DNA of 64,000 nucleotides from Mytilisepta virgata (taxonomy: Eukaryota > Mollusca > Bivalvia > Mytilida > Mytilidae), in NCBI GenBank assembly GCA_028015205.1, contig CM051518.1:59599978-59663977 (forward strand). Direction: 5' to 3'. The notes beneath the pieces were generated by a model. The model worked only from the letters and a program-made list of their open reading frames with translations. It made no database searches and was not told the DNA's origin. Shown one piece after another: positions 33,282 through 46,600 of this stretch. How positions within the stretch are numbered: position 1 is the first letter of the stretch; every line of letters starts with the position of its first letter. The position numbers were made by a program, and so were the translations under genes.

Positions 33282-34550
33282 ATTTAAAATTAATCCTTGT
33301 TGAAAGTAGCATTTTGTCTAGGAAGACTATATATTGAGGGATTGATTGATATGGACTGTGGTTTATCTTTAAGGTCACATATTACCCCTACAAACATGTA
33401 ATATTAAGGCTGTTCAATTTTTTTTTTTTAATTAAGCCTGAACTGCTTCACTGAAATTGTTTTGCATTTACAATTTCATTTAACACTTAAGACTTATGAA
33501 TTCAAATTTTTTTAGCATGATAGTTGTACGTATTTTCCAATTTGAATTTATTAAAGCTGATATCTGCTATAAAATAATACCACAATTATGTATTTTCTAA
33601 GTTATCTCCCCTTTTTATTGGAGTCTGTGGAATTTTTATTTCTCAAGACTGACTTTAGTAGTACATGTTTGTTATTTTATCATACATACTTATAAATTGA
33701 AACTCATTTTCTAAAAATATCTAACACATGTATTTTCTATACCATCAATGTATAAAATGATTGTGTTTTGATCCATTTGGAGTTTATGTTTTGTGTCATA
33801 TATGTGTTACCATGTGCTAAATTATAAAGTTTATTTTTTTTTTATTGAATGTGCTTTAAAACTTTTATTATGTAGAATCAAAAAGTTATATGTTTTTATT
33901 GTCCCTCCAAGTCTTCTTTAGGACATAGTTGTATATAAAAATATGTCTTATTCTCACCACTTTATAACGATTATGCTTGATATATGAAATGTCTATTTTG
34001 TAAACTTTTCAGATGACTAGAGGGCCCAACCCACTGAAACATGTTGCTTGAATAAAGATCTCATTTTTTAAAGAGTAAATGTTATCTCAGAAAATTCCTA
34101 TTAACAAAAATTGAACCTTCCTAGTCATGTTTTAGGTCTTTAACATAAAATTATCTAATAAATAATTCATCATAGTTTTTTCCCCCTATTCGTTAGAAGT
34201 TACATTTCATTTCTTTTGTAAATTTGTATTCCTGGGTATAAAAATATTATAACTTTTCCAGAAAACATGGATGGTTCTTTAATCAAATTATGATTATTCA
34301 GCTCATTAACAGACCAAAGACTGTTATCATTAATGTTGTGATATTTGATATTTTGAATTATTCATATAAATGTGTTTTATATTTTGGTATAAATACACTG
34401 TGATACATACAGATATATGTTAAATGACTGTGTAACATTTTTGTTGTTATTTACTTTTTATGAATATATTAATTGTCTGTTAAATTAGAACAGTATGTTG
34501 TAATTGGATAAATCAGAATAATGGGATTTACTTTTATAAAAGCCTATTCT
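33282..34550. other. Intergenic AT-rich sequence, no gene seen
   Basis: No supported ORF or RNA gene. Possibly contains unresolved 3' UTR sequence. Confidence 0.35.
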
Positions 34551-34552
34551 CC

Positions 34553-34770
34553 AATTTTTGTATATTGGAGTTGTCTCCCATTTAAGGAGTTATCTGCTCT
34601 TTTGAGGTGTCTTTCGTAGATATCAATGGACAAATTGTCATTTTACTGCAAAACAGTTTTTCTTAATATCCTCCTAACACATTAATGATATGTTTTGGGA
34701 TATCCTTTCCCACATTTTTCTATGTCTGATTAAGGACTTCCCCTATTCAGTATTTTCAGAAAAGTTAAAA
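34553..34770. repeat. Dispersed repeat, related copy at 1866-2085
   Basis: Blocks ggagttgtctcccattta, ggagttatctgct and tttcccacatttttc match the copy in the intron of peptide gene 1 in order and orientation. The open frame 34690-34914 crosses it and has no recognisable domain. Confidence 0.45.
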
Positions 34771-36058
34771 GTCATTTTTGCCCTTCATGTAGCCTCTCTA
34801 CTTAAAAAAGATGAAACTTATTTAAAAATAAATGAAAACATTTTTCTTATTGTTTCCAGTGTAGATATTCATAATTATTCTAAAAAACTTAAATCCTCGT
34901 TACTAAAATGGTGAAAAATGGTTACAAAATATTGCCAAGTTCTTTGTATCTGTGATCAAAGTTTGAAGTTGCTAAAAAGACTGTTACAAGACTCACTAGA
35001 CTGACATTTCCTTAGGCTCCTTATGTTGTTACCTTATGAAAGTCGGATGTTGTTCTGGACCTAAGTCGCCTTGTCCAATACAAAATTTAATCTAGTTTTA
35101 ACTCTCACTCTGGAATTAACTTTCCCCAATATATACAAGTTAATCTAGATTAAATTACCTAGAGTTTGAATTTTGTCATTTCCAAGTTATGTCCCTTCTG
35201 AATATGGGAAATGGCCATAAATCACTTATTGACATTTTTATTTGTTTTTTTTTATAGTGGCTTCAGTTTCACTGCTGATGTATTCTTTATGATGTTGTCA
35301 AGTACATGTAAAACGAGTTTGGAATTTTGCTTGATGTCTTTTATATTATTTACATTTAATTTCATTTCATTCCATAATTTGTTCCATATACTATATTTGC
35401 AATCATGTACTATATATAATATGAAGTGTTGTGTATCAAATATTTTAAATAATGTTATGAAATTAAAATTATTTTTATATTAGAATTATTAAAGATGTAA
35501 TATGAGGTATTTGAAATAAAGACATTTTTAAGATTTTTTCCTTTGTATAGCACAAAATAAATATTTACACAACAGATCTGTGTCGAGAGATCAGTCCATC
35601 TTGAAAGACCATTCAGTATGGTCTAAAACTCCTAATAATCCAAACAAAATAAGCCTTAAAATATATTCTACTATAGTGGTAGGTAAAATAACATTGACAG
35701 CTGCATATTAAAATAGCTTTGTTTTAGTATGCAACTCAAGCTGTGTTTTTCGGCTTGAAAAAAAAAATCAGAACAATGATCTTCTGTATAGATTCACAGT
35801 GAGGGAAACCTAGTTATTTTGCAACAACCAGAGAAACCTGTCTAAACAGAATCCTTGTGTAATGACAACTTTGTTAAAATTTTAAAGGCCTATAGTTTAC
35901 ACAGGTTGCCTATTTTAGTAACAAAGCAGAATTTTTCCCCAAAGATGTTGGTATAAATGTAGTCCAACATTTTGATTTTCAGCTTCCTGAAGAGACATTT
36001 GTCAAATATCAGCAATAGAATACCAATGTGACAAAACTGTTTTCGCATCATGATAGAT
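34771..36058. other. Intergenic sequence, no gene seen
   Basis: The ORF at 35211-35483 is hydrophobic because of T-richness and lacks splice or homology support. Confidence 0.35.
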
Positions 36059-36217
36059 AAAGTCAAACCTGCTTTAAAAGGGCACCTCTATATAACAAAT
36101 CACGGTCTATAAAAGCCACAGTAAAAGTCCCATTCATAAACAATACAAAATTAACCCCTGTATAAAGGGCACTTTTTTCTTTCCATAGGGTGCCCTTTAT
36201 AGACAGATTTGACTATA
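36059..36217. mobile_element. TA-flanked MITE, copy 2
   Basis: Begins aagtcaaacctgctttaaaa and ends gacagatttgactata; the interior has gggtgccctttatag. Related in inverted orientation to the element at 26332-26511. Confidence 0.6.
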
Positions 36218-39203
36218 TCTATCAAACTCTCTTTGAAAAACCAAAAATAGAACTTCAGAACTGATAAACATAATTTGCATATCAAATGAAGCAAATTAAA
36301 AGGTCAATCCAACAAAGTCTTAGCACCTAAATGCTTCCTATATGTCAACTAGAATTGCAACTGTCAACTGACTGCTCAAACCTTCGGAAATTCATAAAAC
36401 TACAAATTTGCTGCTGTGAAAATTCCTGATTATCAACCAAATCAGTTATAAATGTTAAAGATAATTTTAAGGGAAGATCATGTCACCATCTTTTCAGGAT
36501 GTGTTAAAACTGATTTTAGGTTTAGGTTAATTGGGGTTTTAGGCTACTGGAAGTATTATGGCAGCCAGTTTTTATTGGTGGAGAAAAAAAGTATACCGAA
36601 GAGAACCACAAACATTTGGTGGGGACACTGACAATACTTGTCAATTAAATCATAGGAGCACCTCATCACAAGTTGGATATGAATTGACAATCTCAGTGTT
36701 AACAGGCTATTTACACTAGTAATTATAGACATGACCAAAGATGCTCCCAAACGTTTAGGCAATAAATCACACAACACAAAATTGTTTCATCTGTTTTTTT
36801 CATCATAAATAAACAATTTTGTTATAAACTGCATACACGCAGTGCTGCAAACAACATATACAATTTTATTCACATGTTTTGTATTTCATTCAACAATAAA
36901 CACGGTTGATACACATTCAACTACTTTTAATTCACTTTACTCACTAAGGTAAACAATCTACTGTATCTGTACTTGTCGACATAAACATTAATAATGTAGT
37001 CTGGAGACCAGTTTTCTTTGAAGAAATACATGCATAGCCCCATCATATTTTCATACTTTATGTCTTTCGAGTAATACATAATCATACATTGTACATGTAA
37101 GTTGGTTTATGAAAGTTTACAGGACTTTAAAATATGTGTATATTATTGGATATACTGTGGGGCAGCCAGTATCAAATGTTGGAGAATGCCATAGTAGCTG
37201 AAGGAAACAATCAATTGGCACAAAAACAGTTAATCCTTGTTGCATAAATCAGAGATAAGCACACTTTGCAAAATGTGGGGTTCAGGAAACTTCAGAGGCC
37301 CTCTCGAAAAATACCAGCATAAAAAAAATCCCAAAGATATTAAAAAAAAACATACCATAACAACATTGCATTTTCAGCAGTTATAATAACATATTTAGCA
37401 TAATTCTCTAACTCATCTAATTTCTCATTTATCGGTGAATAATGCAACGATAAGAAGAAATGAGTCCATTGGTAAATGAATGAATAGAAGCTCTTGGCAT
37501 CCTATTAAGTCATTAATTAGAAAAATAGCAAAACTGCAAGAAATTTAATCTTATCATCATTATGAATGAGACTCGAGATCATAATTTATCTAAACTCCTC
37601 TTAAAACAATCACAGATTATTGGAAACACGATTGTTTGATGGTTTTGTAGACTGGTTAAAACAAATAAAGATTAAATCATACAAAAGATTAAATCATACA
37701 GGTGGTAAGTATAGACAAGAAACAAATATTGTTACTTTGATAAGAATTAATACACATGTAAATATTACCAGCAATGAAAAGCAATGGTTTCAGCATGGGA
37801 CTAAACCTGGATCGCAATTGGCAAAATAAAATTTTGTTTGTTTTGTTGAGGTTTTACGCCGTATTCAACACATCTGGCTATTTCGTGGTGGCCAGTATTT
37901 ATTGGTGGAGGAAGCAGTACCACGATTTGGTAGGAAAATTGGCAATCTTTAAATTCCATACTTATATTATCTTAAATGATAGATGCATATGGGACATTGA
38001 AAACTTATAAAATGCAGTCACCTAAGCTGATAATTCTTTTGATATGCAAAAATGTTCATTGAAAAGCCATCAGAACTTACTTTATCATATTATAATCTCC
38101 TAAAACAAACCTCTCATTTATCATATAATCAATAAATGAATTATGTGAAACACTAAGGATAGTGTGAATCAAAGTTATGTGTCCATAATATATTTTACTA
38201 ATTGTACTTCATACAAACTGTTAAATCAGATATTAATGTGACAAAAGCACAAATACTATATGGACTCTGTAGGCATAAATTCTGTGATTTTATGAAATTT
38301 TGTTTTTACGATACCAAATTTAATTGTTTGTCCAGCCTAATTCCTTTATGTAATTTACAATTCAATTAATATTTTTAATTCACGATTTTGCTGCACCAAA
38401 AAACTGTTATCTATTGTAATGTACATATCCATGGTAAAAAAAAACTTTTTTTATTTGAATCAAAACAGTAGCAATATTTGTAACATGACCAACAAGAATG
38501 CTTTGTGTACTTTGAACTTACACTGTCGTCTTCTTATTATAAACTTTATTTGGACGACTGTCGATTCAAGACCACCTTAGCATTATGTCAGAGTAGACTG
38601 GTTTGCAATAAACATTTTTATTGATCAACAAACAATTTCAAATTTTGCTACAGTTACTGTTTTACTAACAACATGTACAAGAACACTGATTTATATTGCA
38701 CTGTTGTCACATTATACTAAAGAATTGCAGTATTTCTGAATTTTGCAGTTTGCTATTAAAGGGAACATATAACATACTCTGTAGATACCAACCAATGCAA
38801 ACCATTTGTAATTACATGTATATAAAGTGAAGTTACTAACCCATTTTATCATGTATTGATTTAAATGTAATGACAACATATAACAGTACATGTACTGTAT
38901 ATAAAACCAAAAGTATATACAATTTGCAGAACTCTATTTTGTACTGTGCACAAATGAATGTAATTTAAAAGACAAAAATCTTCTATGTCAACAAAATCTA
39001 CAATGTTAAATACATGTATCTTATTAGTGTGGATTTCATATGAACATAATGGGACACAGTACCATGAACAAAAAAACCATATTAATATTCAGTAAAACAT
39101 GGCATTGCACTGTGATTTCGTTAAATATATTTTTTTTTTTTACATATTTTGCTTTATTTACTCACAATTGTGATTTTGATTTTTATATTTTTTTTATGGT
39201 CTG
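36218..39203. other. Intergenic sequence, no gene seen
   Basis: About 3 kb of AT-rich DNA. A short word is shared by 36551-36585 and 37888-37912 (ggcagccagtttttattggt and ggccagtatttattggtgga), so a small repeat may be present. No coding exon could be supported. Confidence 0.35.
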
Positions 39204-39477
39204 TTAAGGTGGTACCCAACACTACAGGGAGATAACTCTTAAAAATCACCAGAGCGTTTTAATCAAATTTAATAAGTAAAGAGAAATTAAGCTTCTCTAT
39301 GATCAAAATTGATGTTTGCCAAACTGCTATATATTCGATGAAATTATTCCCGTGAAGTGTGAAATTCTATTTAAAAAAATCAACATTTATGTCAACAGGT
39401 CAAAGTAAATATTTCCAAAAAATTTTATGAAAATTAAATGAGCCAAATTTTAGTCAAGGTGTTGGGTACAACCTTAA
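39204..39477. mobile_element. TTAA-bounded MITE of a second family
   Basis: Starts ttaaggtggtacccaacact and ends gtgttgggtacaaccttaa: about 19-bp imperfect inverted termini including TTAA. No ORF in the 274 bases. Distinct in sequence from the TTAA elements at 19376 and 29697. Confidence 0.8.
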
Positions 39478-40657
39478 ACACAAATTTGCATCCAGATGAA
39501 ATAAGTTTATAGCTCTTTAATTTTCACTTGCAAATTATAACATTGCCATCTTAAAATCACAATGAATCTAAATGTAAGTAATATGGATCATACTATCTCA
39601 CCTGTTTTAAAAAAGGAACTTTTCCCTTGTTAGATATAAACTATGAAATTTCATAACAAACAACAAAAGCAGAAAAATATGAAATAACAAAAAAGTAACA
39701 AAACACAACATTCGTCTCTGATAAAATATCATCTGCGGTATTTAAGTAGATTAAGTCTTGCTGTAAATTCATTTGAAAAAAAAACTAGCTTAATTTTGGT
39801 CACTAGAATATTCGTTAGACTGAAACAGTCCAAGTCATAGGAAAAATTAAAAGTTTCAACACTAAAAAAGGAGTTTATACAAAATACCCTGGATCAGAAA
39901 GTAATTCAGTATGGGATAAAATCTTGTATAAATACCTGCAATAATTGCATATACATGTATTTAAAAGGAAGCACTCCATTTTTTTTTAAAGTATAAAATA
40001 TCAATTATACAGATGTTGAAATGACATTCGAACCAATACAGCGTAACTTGAACTCCCAGATCCAATAAGAGGCACTTCAAAAAATGCTAATGTTTATAAC
40101 TCCAGTTTTTGTTAGTAGCATAGATAGAAATACATGTACATATGTTTACAAACTGAAAATTAATTGAGAAACATTTAAATGTATTTCATCCTTTCAATTT
40201 GTTACCAGCCTGGAAAAATTTATTGCATATTTGCAGATCCAGAAAATGTGTCTTCAAGTGACATTTCTTTTCGCAGCTAGCTGCTTTGATCCAAAAATGT
40301 TCTTATAAATGAAGAAAATCCACATTAAATCTGTAAATGTCGTTTAACTTTACAGAAAAATATAACCTTTTAAAAATACATTCTTGAATTTTTGCTTTAA
40401 CTAACTTTGACTTGTCCAGATATAATTTTTGGGAAATTGCACTTGTAAATGTTTACCTCTTTTACTTGTAACCACTTGTCCATCTTACTTTAAGCACTAA
40501 CATGCTTACCACACATAAAATCAAAACAGCACTCAACAACTCATTAAACCTTTCCTTTTTGCACAATTAAAAACACACTCACAATATTTTTTTTCTTCAT
40601 TTTTTGTTTTTTTTTAACAAATATAATATCTTGTATAAAAGTAGATCTCTGAGAACA
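39478..40657. other. Probable 3' UTR and flank of DNAJC3
   Basis: Lies directly downstream of the DNAJC3 stop codon on the - strand. AT-rich, no ORF. I did not pin down the polyadenylation site. Confidence 0.4.
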
Positions 40658-43600
40658 TTAATTAAAGTGGAATTTGAAATTAAATCCTTGTCCTCCTCCT
40701 CCACCGAATGGATTAAAACCTTGTCCAAATGGATTAAATCCTTGACCAGCTTGACTTTCTGGATCTAATGGATCTTCTCCATTATCAAATTGATTTCTTT
40801 TATCTGAAATAATGCAAGGAAATGTAAAATGGATAATAAAATCTAAATTCATCCAACTGTAGTGAATCCAATCAATTTCTTGTATGCATTTTTTACAAAA
40901 AGGTAAACTATGTAATTTTTTGAGAAAATGATAATATAAAAAAACAATAACAACATTATTAACTTTTTTAAAGTAACCTCATAACAATACTCATTAAAAT
41001 ATCATCTCACCTGTATCGGTTAAAACTTCTTTAGCAGCAGCTATATCTATAAATTTTTTCTCTGCCATTTTTTTATCATCACCTTCATATTTATCTGGAT
41101 GAAATTTCATGGCTAATTTTTTATATGCTTTTAAAATTTGTTTTTTTGATGCTGTTCTGAAAAAAAGAAATAAAACAAATTGAAATATATTTGTATTAAA
41201 TTTAAATTATGAATTTACAAAATTTAGTGCAGTTCATGGATAATTTGTGAGATTCCATTTAATTTTCTGATATGAAAACAATTTGCCTCAATGAGAAAAA
41301 AATCCATGTTAAGTTCTTTTGCTACATGATTAAGAAACCACTATGGAAAAATCCGAACTACATGTACTATGGAAATTCGCTAAAAAACGGAATAAAATCA
41401 TCCATGTATTTTATTGAAATTGACACCATATCTCTTTTCATTTACATTCTCCTTTTCCTCAAATGAAATGAATTTTAACTGGTTAAGAATAAAGTTTGTA
41501 ACATGAAATCTTTTAGCAAGGATGCAAGGCAACTACATGTATATGCAAGACATTTCTTCTTGTTCTGAATTTTTTTTTCTGAATCTGTTTCAGGGTTGTT
41601 ATATTCAAAGATGATTTTCCTGGGCCAAGAAAAGAAAGAAAATGCTGTACGGGAAGCCATATTGCTATGCATGATTAAGAAACACTACGGAAAAATCTGA
41701 ACTACTATGGAAATCCGCTAAAAACTGAATAAAATCATCCCTGTATCTTATTGAAATTGACACCATATCTCTTTTCATCTACATTCTCCTTTTCTTCAAA
41801 TTAAATGTATTTTAACAGGTTGAAAACAAATCTATGAACCGGTTTGGGTTATTTATCAGGCTTCCTATGTTATAGAGCTTGAATAGGTACACCACCACCC
41901 TCCATTAGCTGTGGTAGTGGAGTAATTCTTTACCTCAGTTGGTAGAGCACTAGTGGTGGACTACTGAACCAAATGTTCCAGGTATGATATCTGGTTGGGG
42001 CGGTGGTTAGTTTTGCGAGGTAACTCATGCTCTACGGTTATAGTAATAAGAAAACGAAGATAATCCTACCTTTTTACACCTAAAATTTTATAATAATCTC
42101 TACGTTGAGACTGTTTTTTTAATTTTTGAGCTCTATTCATTCCTTCTTTTATTCTTCTGGAATCTTGATCTTTATTTTGAGCTTCTTGGAATTCTCTAAT
42201 TGCTGAAATTTACAAAATATTTGATTATTCCTTTTCAGTAATGCAGTCAAATAAAGAAATGAAAAAAGGAAATTTGGAATAGAATTTATCCAATAATAAC
42301 AACTAATTGCTCTTCTATTGAACATTTAGATAAAAATCATTTGAAATATTTTCTTTAGCAAAAATTTAGTCATACATTTTCAACCCTGAGTAAATCTTAT
42401 GAATTGCGATTTAATGTTAAGTAAACACAATTTATTTGCATAATTTGTGTCAAGGAATATATAAGAGCACTAAAGATTTGCAGTTTGACCTTCAATGCCC
42501 AATTTACACACAATAAGTATTGCGAAGCACTTTGTGCAAACTGCATGTGTATTTGATTTTTATCTGTGGACACTAAATACTGCAAAAGTTGTTATTATAA
42601 TCATTTCAAAATTTTTATACTGATCTATTATAGACTTCTCCCAAAGGAACTGTTTTCCTAAAATGTTGTCTGGTGAAGTATAGTATGGCTGGGGAACTAC
42701 ACCTTACCAAATAACCGTTCCCAAGTGAGAAGTCCATAATACATTTAATATATAAAATGTAAAAACTGAGCATAAAAAAATAACATTCACTGTATATGAG
42801 CATTTCTTTGTTTACTTTGACTTTGTAATGGGCACTATAACCATGTGACATGTTTTCCCAGGGGAATATGCTTCATGGTTGATTGATTTCCCTGTGATTA
42901 GCCAAGATAAACAAAAGACTGTTAAAAAATAGTGAATGCTCATTGTCCAACAAATGTACAGATTTTTATATTTGTACTAAAAAATTTTCATGTTGTAACT
43001 TTTATTCATACATGTATATGTATGTTGTTAACAAGTTTTTACAGTAAATTTTGACTATATGTATCCAAATTACCTGCATCATATTCTTCATTTGATAAAT
43101 ATGTTTCTGCTTTATCTATAGTAGCATCTAGATTATCTGGATCATATTTTAATACAGTATCACAGGCTTTAAAACCATCTTTTATATGTCCTACCTGTAT
43201 AAAAACAATTAAAAAGTCAAAAAGACAGAAACTTTCAAAAATATCTAAAAAAAAAAAACGATCAGTATACATAGCAAACTCCAGCTAGCACCCAAGCTGG
43301 TTAAACTTGTATCAGAGTTGACCATATTTGGATATAAGTGTACATGTATGTCATTCACGAATAAAATATAGGTATCACTTTGCATGAACCTTCCTTACTT
43401 TTGAAAATTTTTCTGCTCTCTATGGCTTGTAGTTGTTTAGATCAAGGCTTACTGCAAAACTTAACTTCTCTCATGTGCAAATTTCAGTCAAAGGTAACTG
43501 AATCCAGTCTTTTATTTTCCTAACTATTCAATGTTTGCATTGAGAATATATATCTCATATGACTTGCAGCTGCTTCAAGCTTTACACCAACCTTGACCAA

Positions 43601-46600
43601 AGTCATTGTAAATTGTTAATCAAGATGACTTACTTTTATGTATTATACACTGTACTGACAAAACATTACCTGACAAATCAGACTTTAGAATAAAATTTTG
43701 ATCATATTTTATAATGAATGAATGAATGATTGTTTAACGTCCAGCGGCAACCATTCGGTGCATACCAGGACAAGAACATGATAATATATGAATATGATCC
43801 CTGCTTTGTACAAGACCGACACAATGAGCAGGAGTTTTAACTAGGTAAATGTCTGGAAGAAGATAAATCACCACACAAGGACACATTATACCAACTCCGA
43901 GCAGACCAAACCTTTGCTCTTAATCCTATTTGCAGTGTGCTTGGCGGACAAGCAGCATGTTCATTCCTAGAAACCCCTTACATCACACATTCATATTTTA
44001 CGGGTCGCAAGTGAACAATTTTCATTGGTTTCTTTCTAGGTCAAAAGAGAATCTATTTGCCTCGTAGGTAGAATTTTCTAGGTCACACAACAGGCGGTGG
44101 TGATATGTTCGACCCACAATATTTGAATGTGTGATGTCAGGGGTTTGTAGGAACGAATGTGGATACAAAACCATGACTTGGGAGGATGAGGTGTATTATT
44201 TACAAGAAATTTATTCTGAAAGCTTACCTTATGATTACAATGACATAGAAATAAATTAGCTTTTAATATATATTCCTGTTCCTTAGGTTCTGTCACTAAT
44301 ATTTGTTTAGCTTTATCTATACACTCCTGATATTGTTTGTTATTTTTAAATTCCTGTGCTGAATTTAACTGTTTGACTAACTTTTTCACTTTTGTATAAT
44401 GTTTTTTACATTCTTTATGGTCTTGATCAAGTTTTAAACATTCACGAATTTGCCTGAAAGAGAGAGATAAAAAATTATTATTACGCTTTAATACTATTTT
44501 TAACTGTAAATGATTACAGTAATGTCAACAATCAAAACTTGAAAGAAAAATGGTCTTCTACAAGTATATACATCATAAATCATTCCTACTTGTACAAGCA
44601 TCAAATAATTTTCCTTTTCAAAATCACTTTGTGGTTAGGAAAGATACCATTTAACTGCATAATCTATTCAAACTATATAGAATATTATTAAATTCCATGC
44701 AACAAAGTTTTACAAATATCAAATTTACTCTTTCCAAAATATGGTTTCTATACATCAAGTAATGGTGGACCATTGCTTGGCTATACATGTGTATGTATAT
44801 ATACTTTTTCTTCTTTAATTCTATATTCATTCTTCACATCCAGGTTACAGGTTTGTTCATGCTAAGCATTCATCTTTTTATAGTAATTTAGTGTTATCAG
44901 GGTTCTCGCTAAGGCGCGTATATGCGTCCTGGACGCGCTAAAATTGGACTGGACGCGTCATCCTTCAAACTCATGCGTCCCTGGGACGCATGTAGATCTA
45001 ATCAGCTGCGTCTGAAGACCGTTATTTTCATTAAAAATCTCGAGCCGCCATTTTTTTGTTTTCTTGGAGATCAAAGGGGGGAAGGGAAAGAAACGACAAA
45101 AAGTAAGCTAAAAAAATGGCGGCAATCGGAATTCTCGTGTTTTTTCATTGGCCACAGTGTTTATTACAAGTGGTAACAATATGTAGACCTCATTTAAAAA
45201 TAAATTTAGCGGATTTTGACTTATCTATGCACAAATGGAAATTTTGTCAATATTGATTATTAAGGTGTTCAAACAATGTCAATTGGAGAATTTTAAGAGT
45301 ATGTTTGAGAAAAAATAATAGTAAAGATTATACATAAATAAATATTACAAAATAAAATGGCAATAATAAATAAGTTGTGTCAAAAGGTGAAAAGATTTTT
45401 GCTCATATCTGTAACCGAAATTTTCTTCCAAGTTTGGAGCACCACTGCATAAGTCCAATTTTTTTTTTTTGAAATTTCAAATTATATTTGTCAGTATGTT
45501 AAGGCGGCACATGATTTTAATTAAACTTTAACAATAGTACAATAGGCCTACTATGGTCAAAATCATGCAGGAGTGTACGTTAAAAAAGTGGCGATGAGTC
45601 ATGGGACTCATCAAAATCAGCTGGGACTCACCATTCTGAAAAATGATGAGTCCCAGGACTCATCATGAAAAATTCTTAGTGAGAACCCTGGTTATTGCAT
45701 ATATATTGAAAAATATTGACCCAAGAAAAATAATATATTGCAAATGCTCGAGAGTGCAATATTTTATTTTGCAAGCGAAAATATTTCTCTATGTAACCCT
45801 TTTCTTATATAGCATGATCTCTAAAAGTGAAAATAAGTCTCTTTTCTACATGTCAATTTATAAAGCAATACTGTATGGAGTCCAATGACATATAATATTG
45901 TACGCTATATATTGTTTATGTTCTAAATGGAATATGACATTGCTATATTTTAATTCATAATAGCGAGAGCAGTGAGCGCTATAGGAGCATATGCATTTTT
46001 ATATGGGTCATTTAGAAAAGTCTTTGTTTAATGGGGGCAGCCATATTGTGCTACATACTAAGGCTAGAAAAAATGTCGTTAGCTGGAAACGAAATAGTAA
46101 AGTGAGGGAAATAACTTGCTGCAAATTATAATTTTAGAGTCAGAACGTTATACCGGAAATGAGTTTCAGGGCTATTGCTGTCCTCGCATCATTGGCCACG
46201 CCAACAGCATATTATTTTTAATATCACTTAAAACAAATAAATAATAAACAAAGTATTACACATATATCTTGTTATCGGTATCAAGAATTACAATACTCAC
46301 ACTAAAGAATCTTCAGCATCTCCCATTTTATAATGTATTGAACTCAGTTTTAGATAAGCATCTGTATTATCACTAGTTAATTTCGTTGTAGAGCGAATAT
46401 CACTTATTGCTTTAAAATTTTCACCTATTGCTAAATAACAATTTGATCTAATTTCTCTTAATTCTGAATCCCATGGACATATCTGCAATAAATAAAATGA
46501 ATAACTGTTACATAACTATTTGTCTTTTAGTTAAATCACAATCTCTTTTATGAAGTAACAAGTACATACGTAAGACTATTATTTTGTACAATCTTATAAT

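Noticed and set aside
34690..35483. Hydrophobic ORFs as membrane proteins
   Set aside because: The hydrophobicity follows from T-rich DNA; there is no homology and the first overlaps a dispersed repeat.
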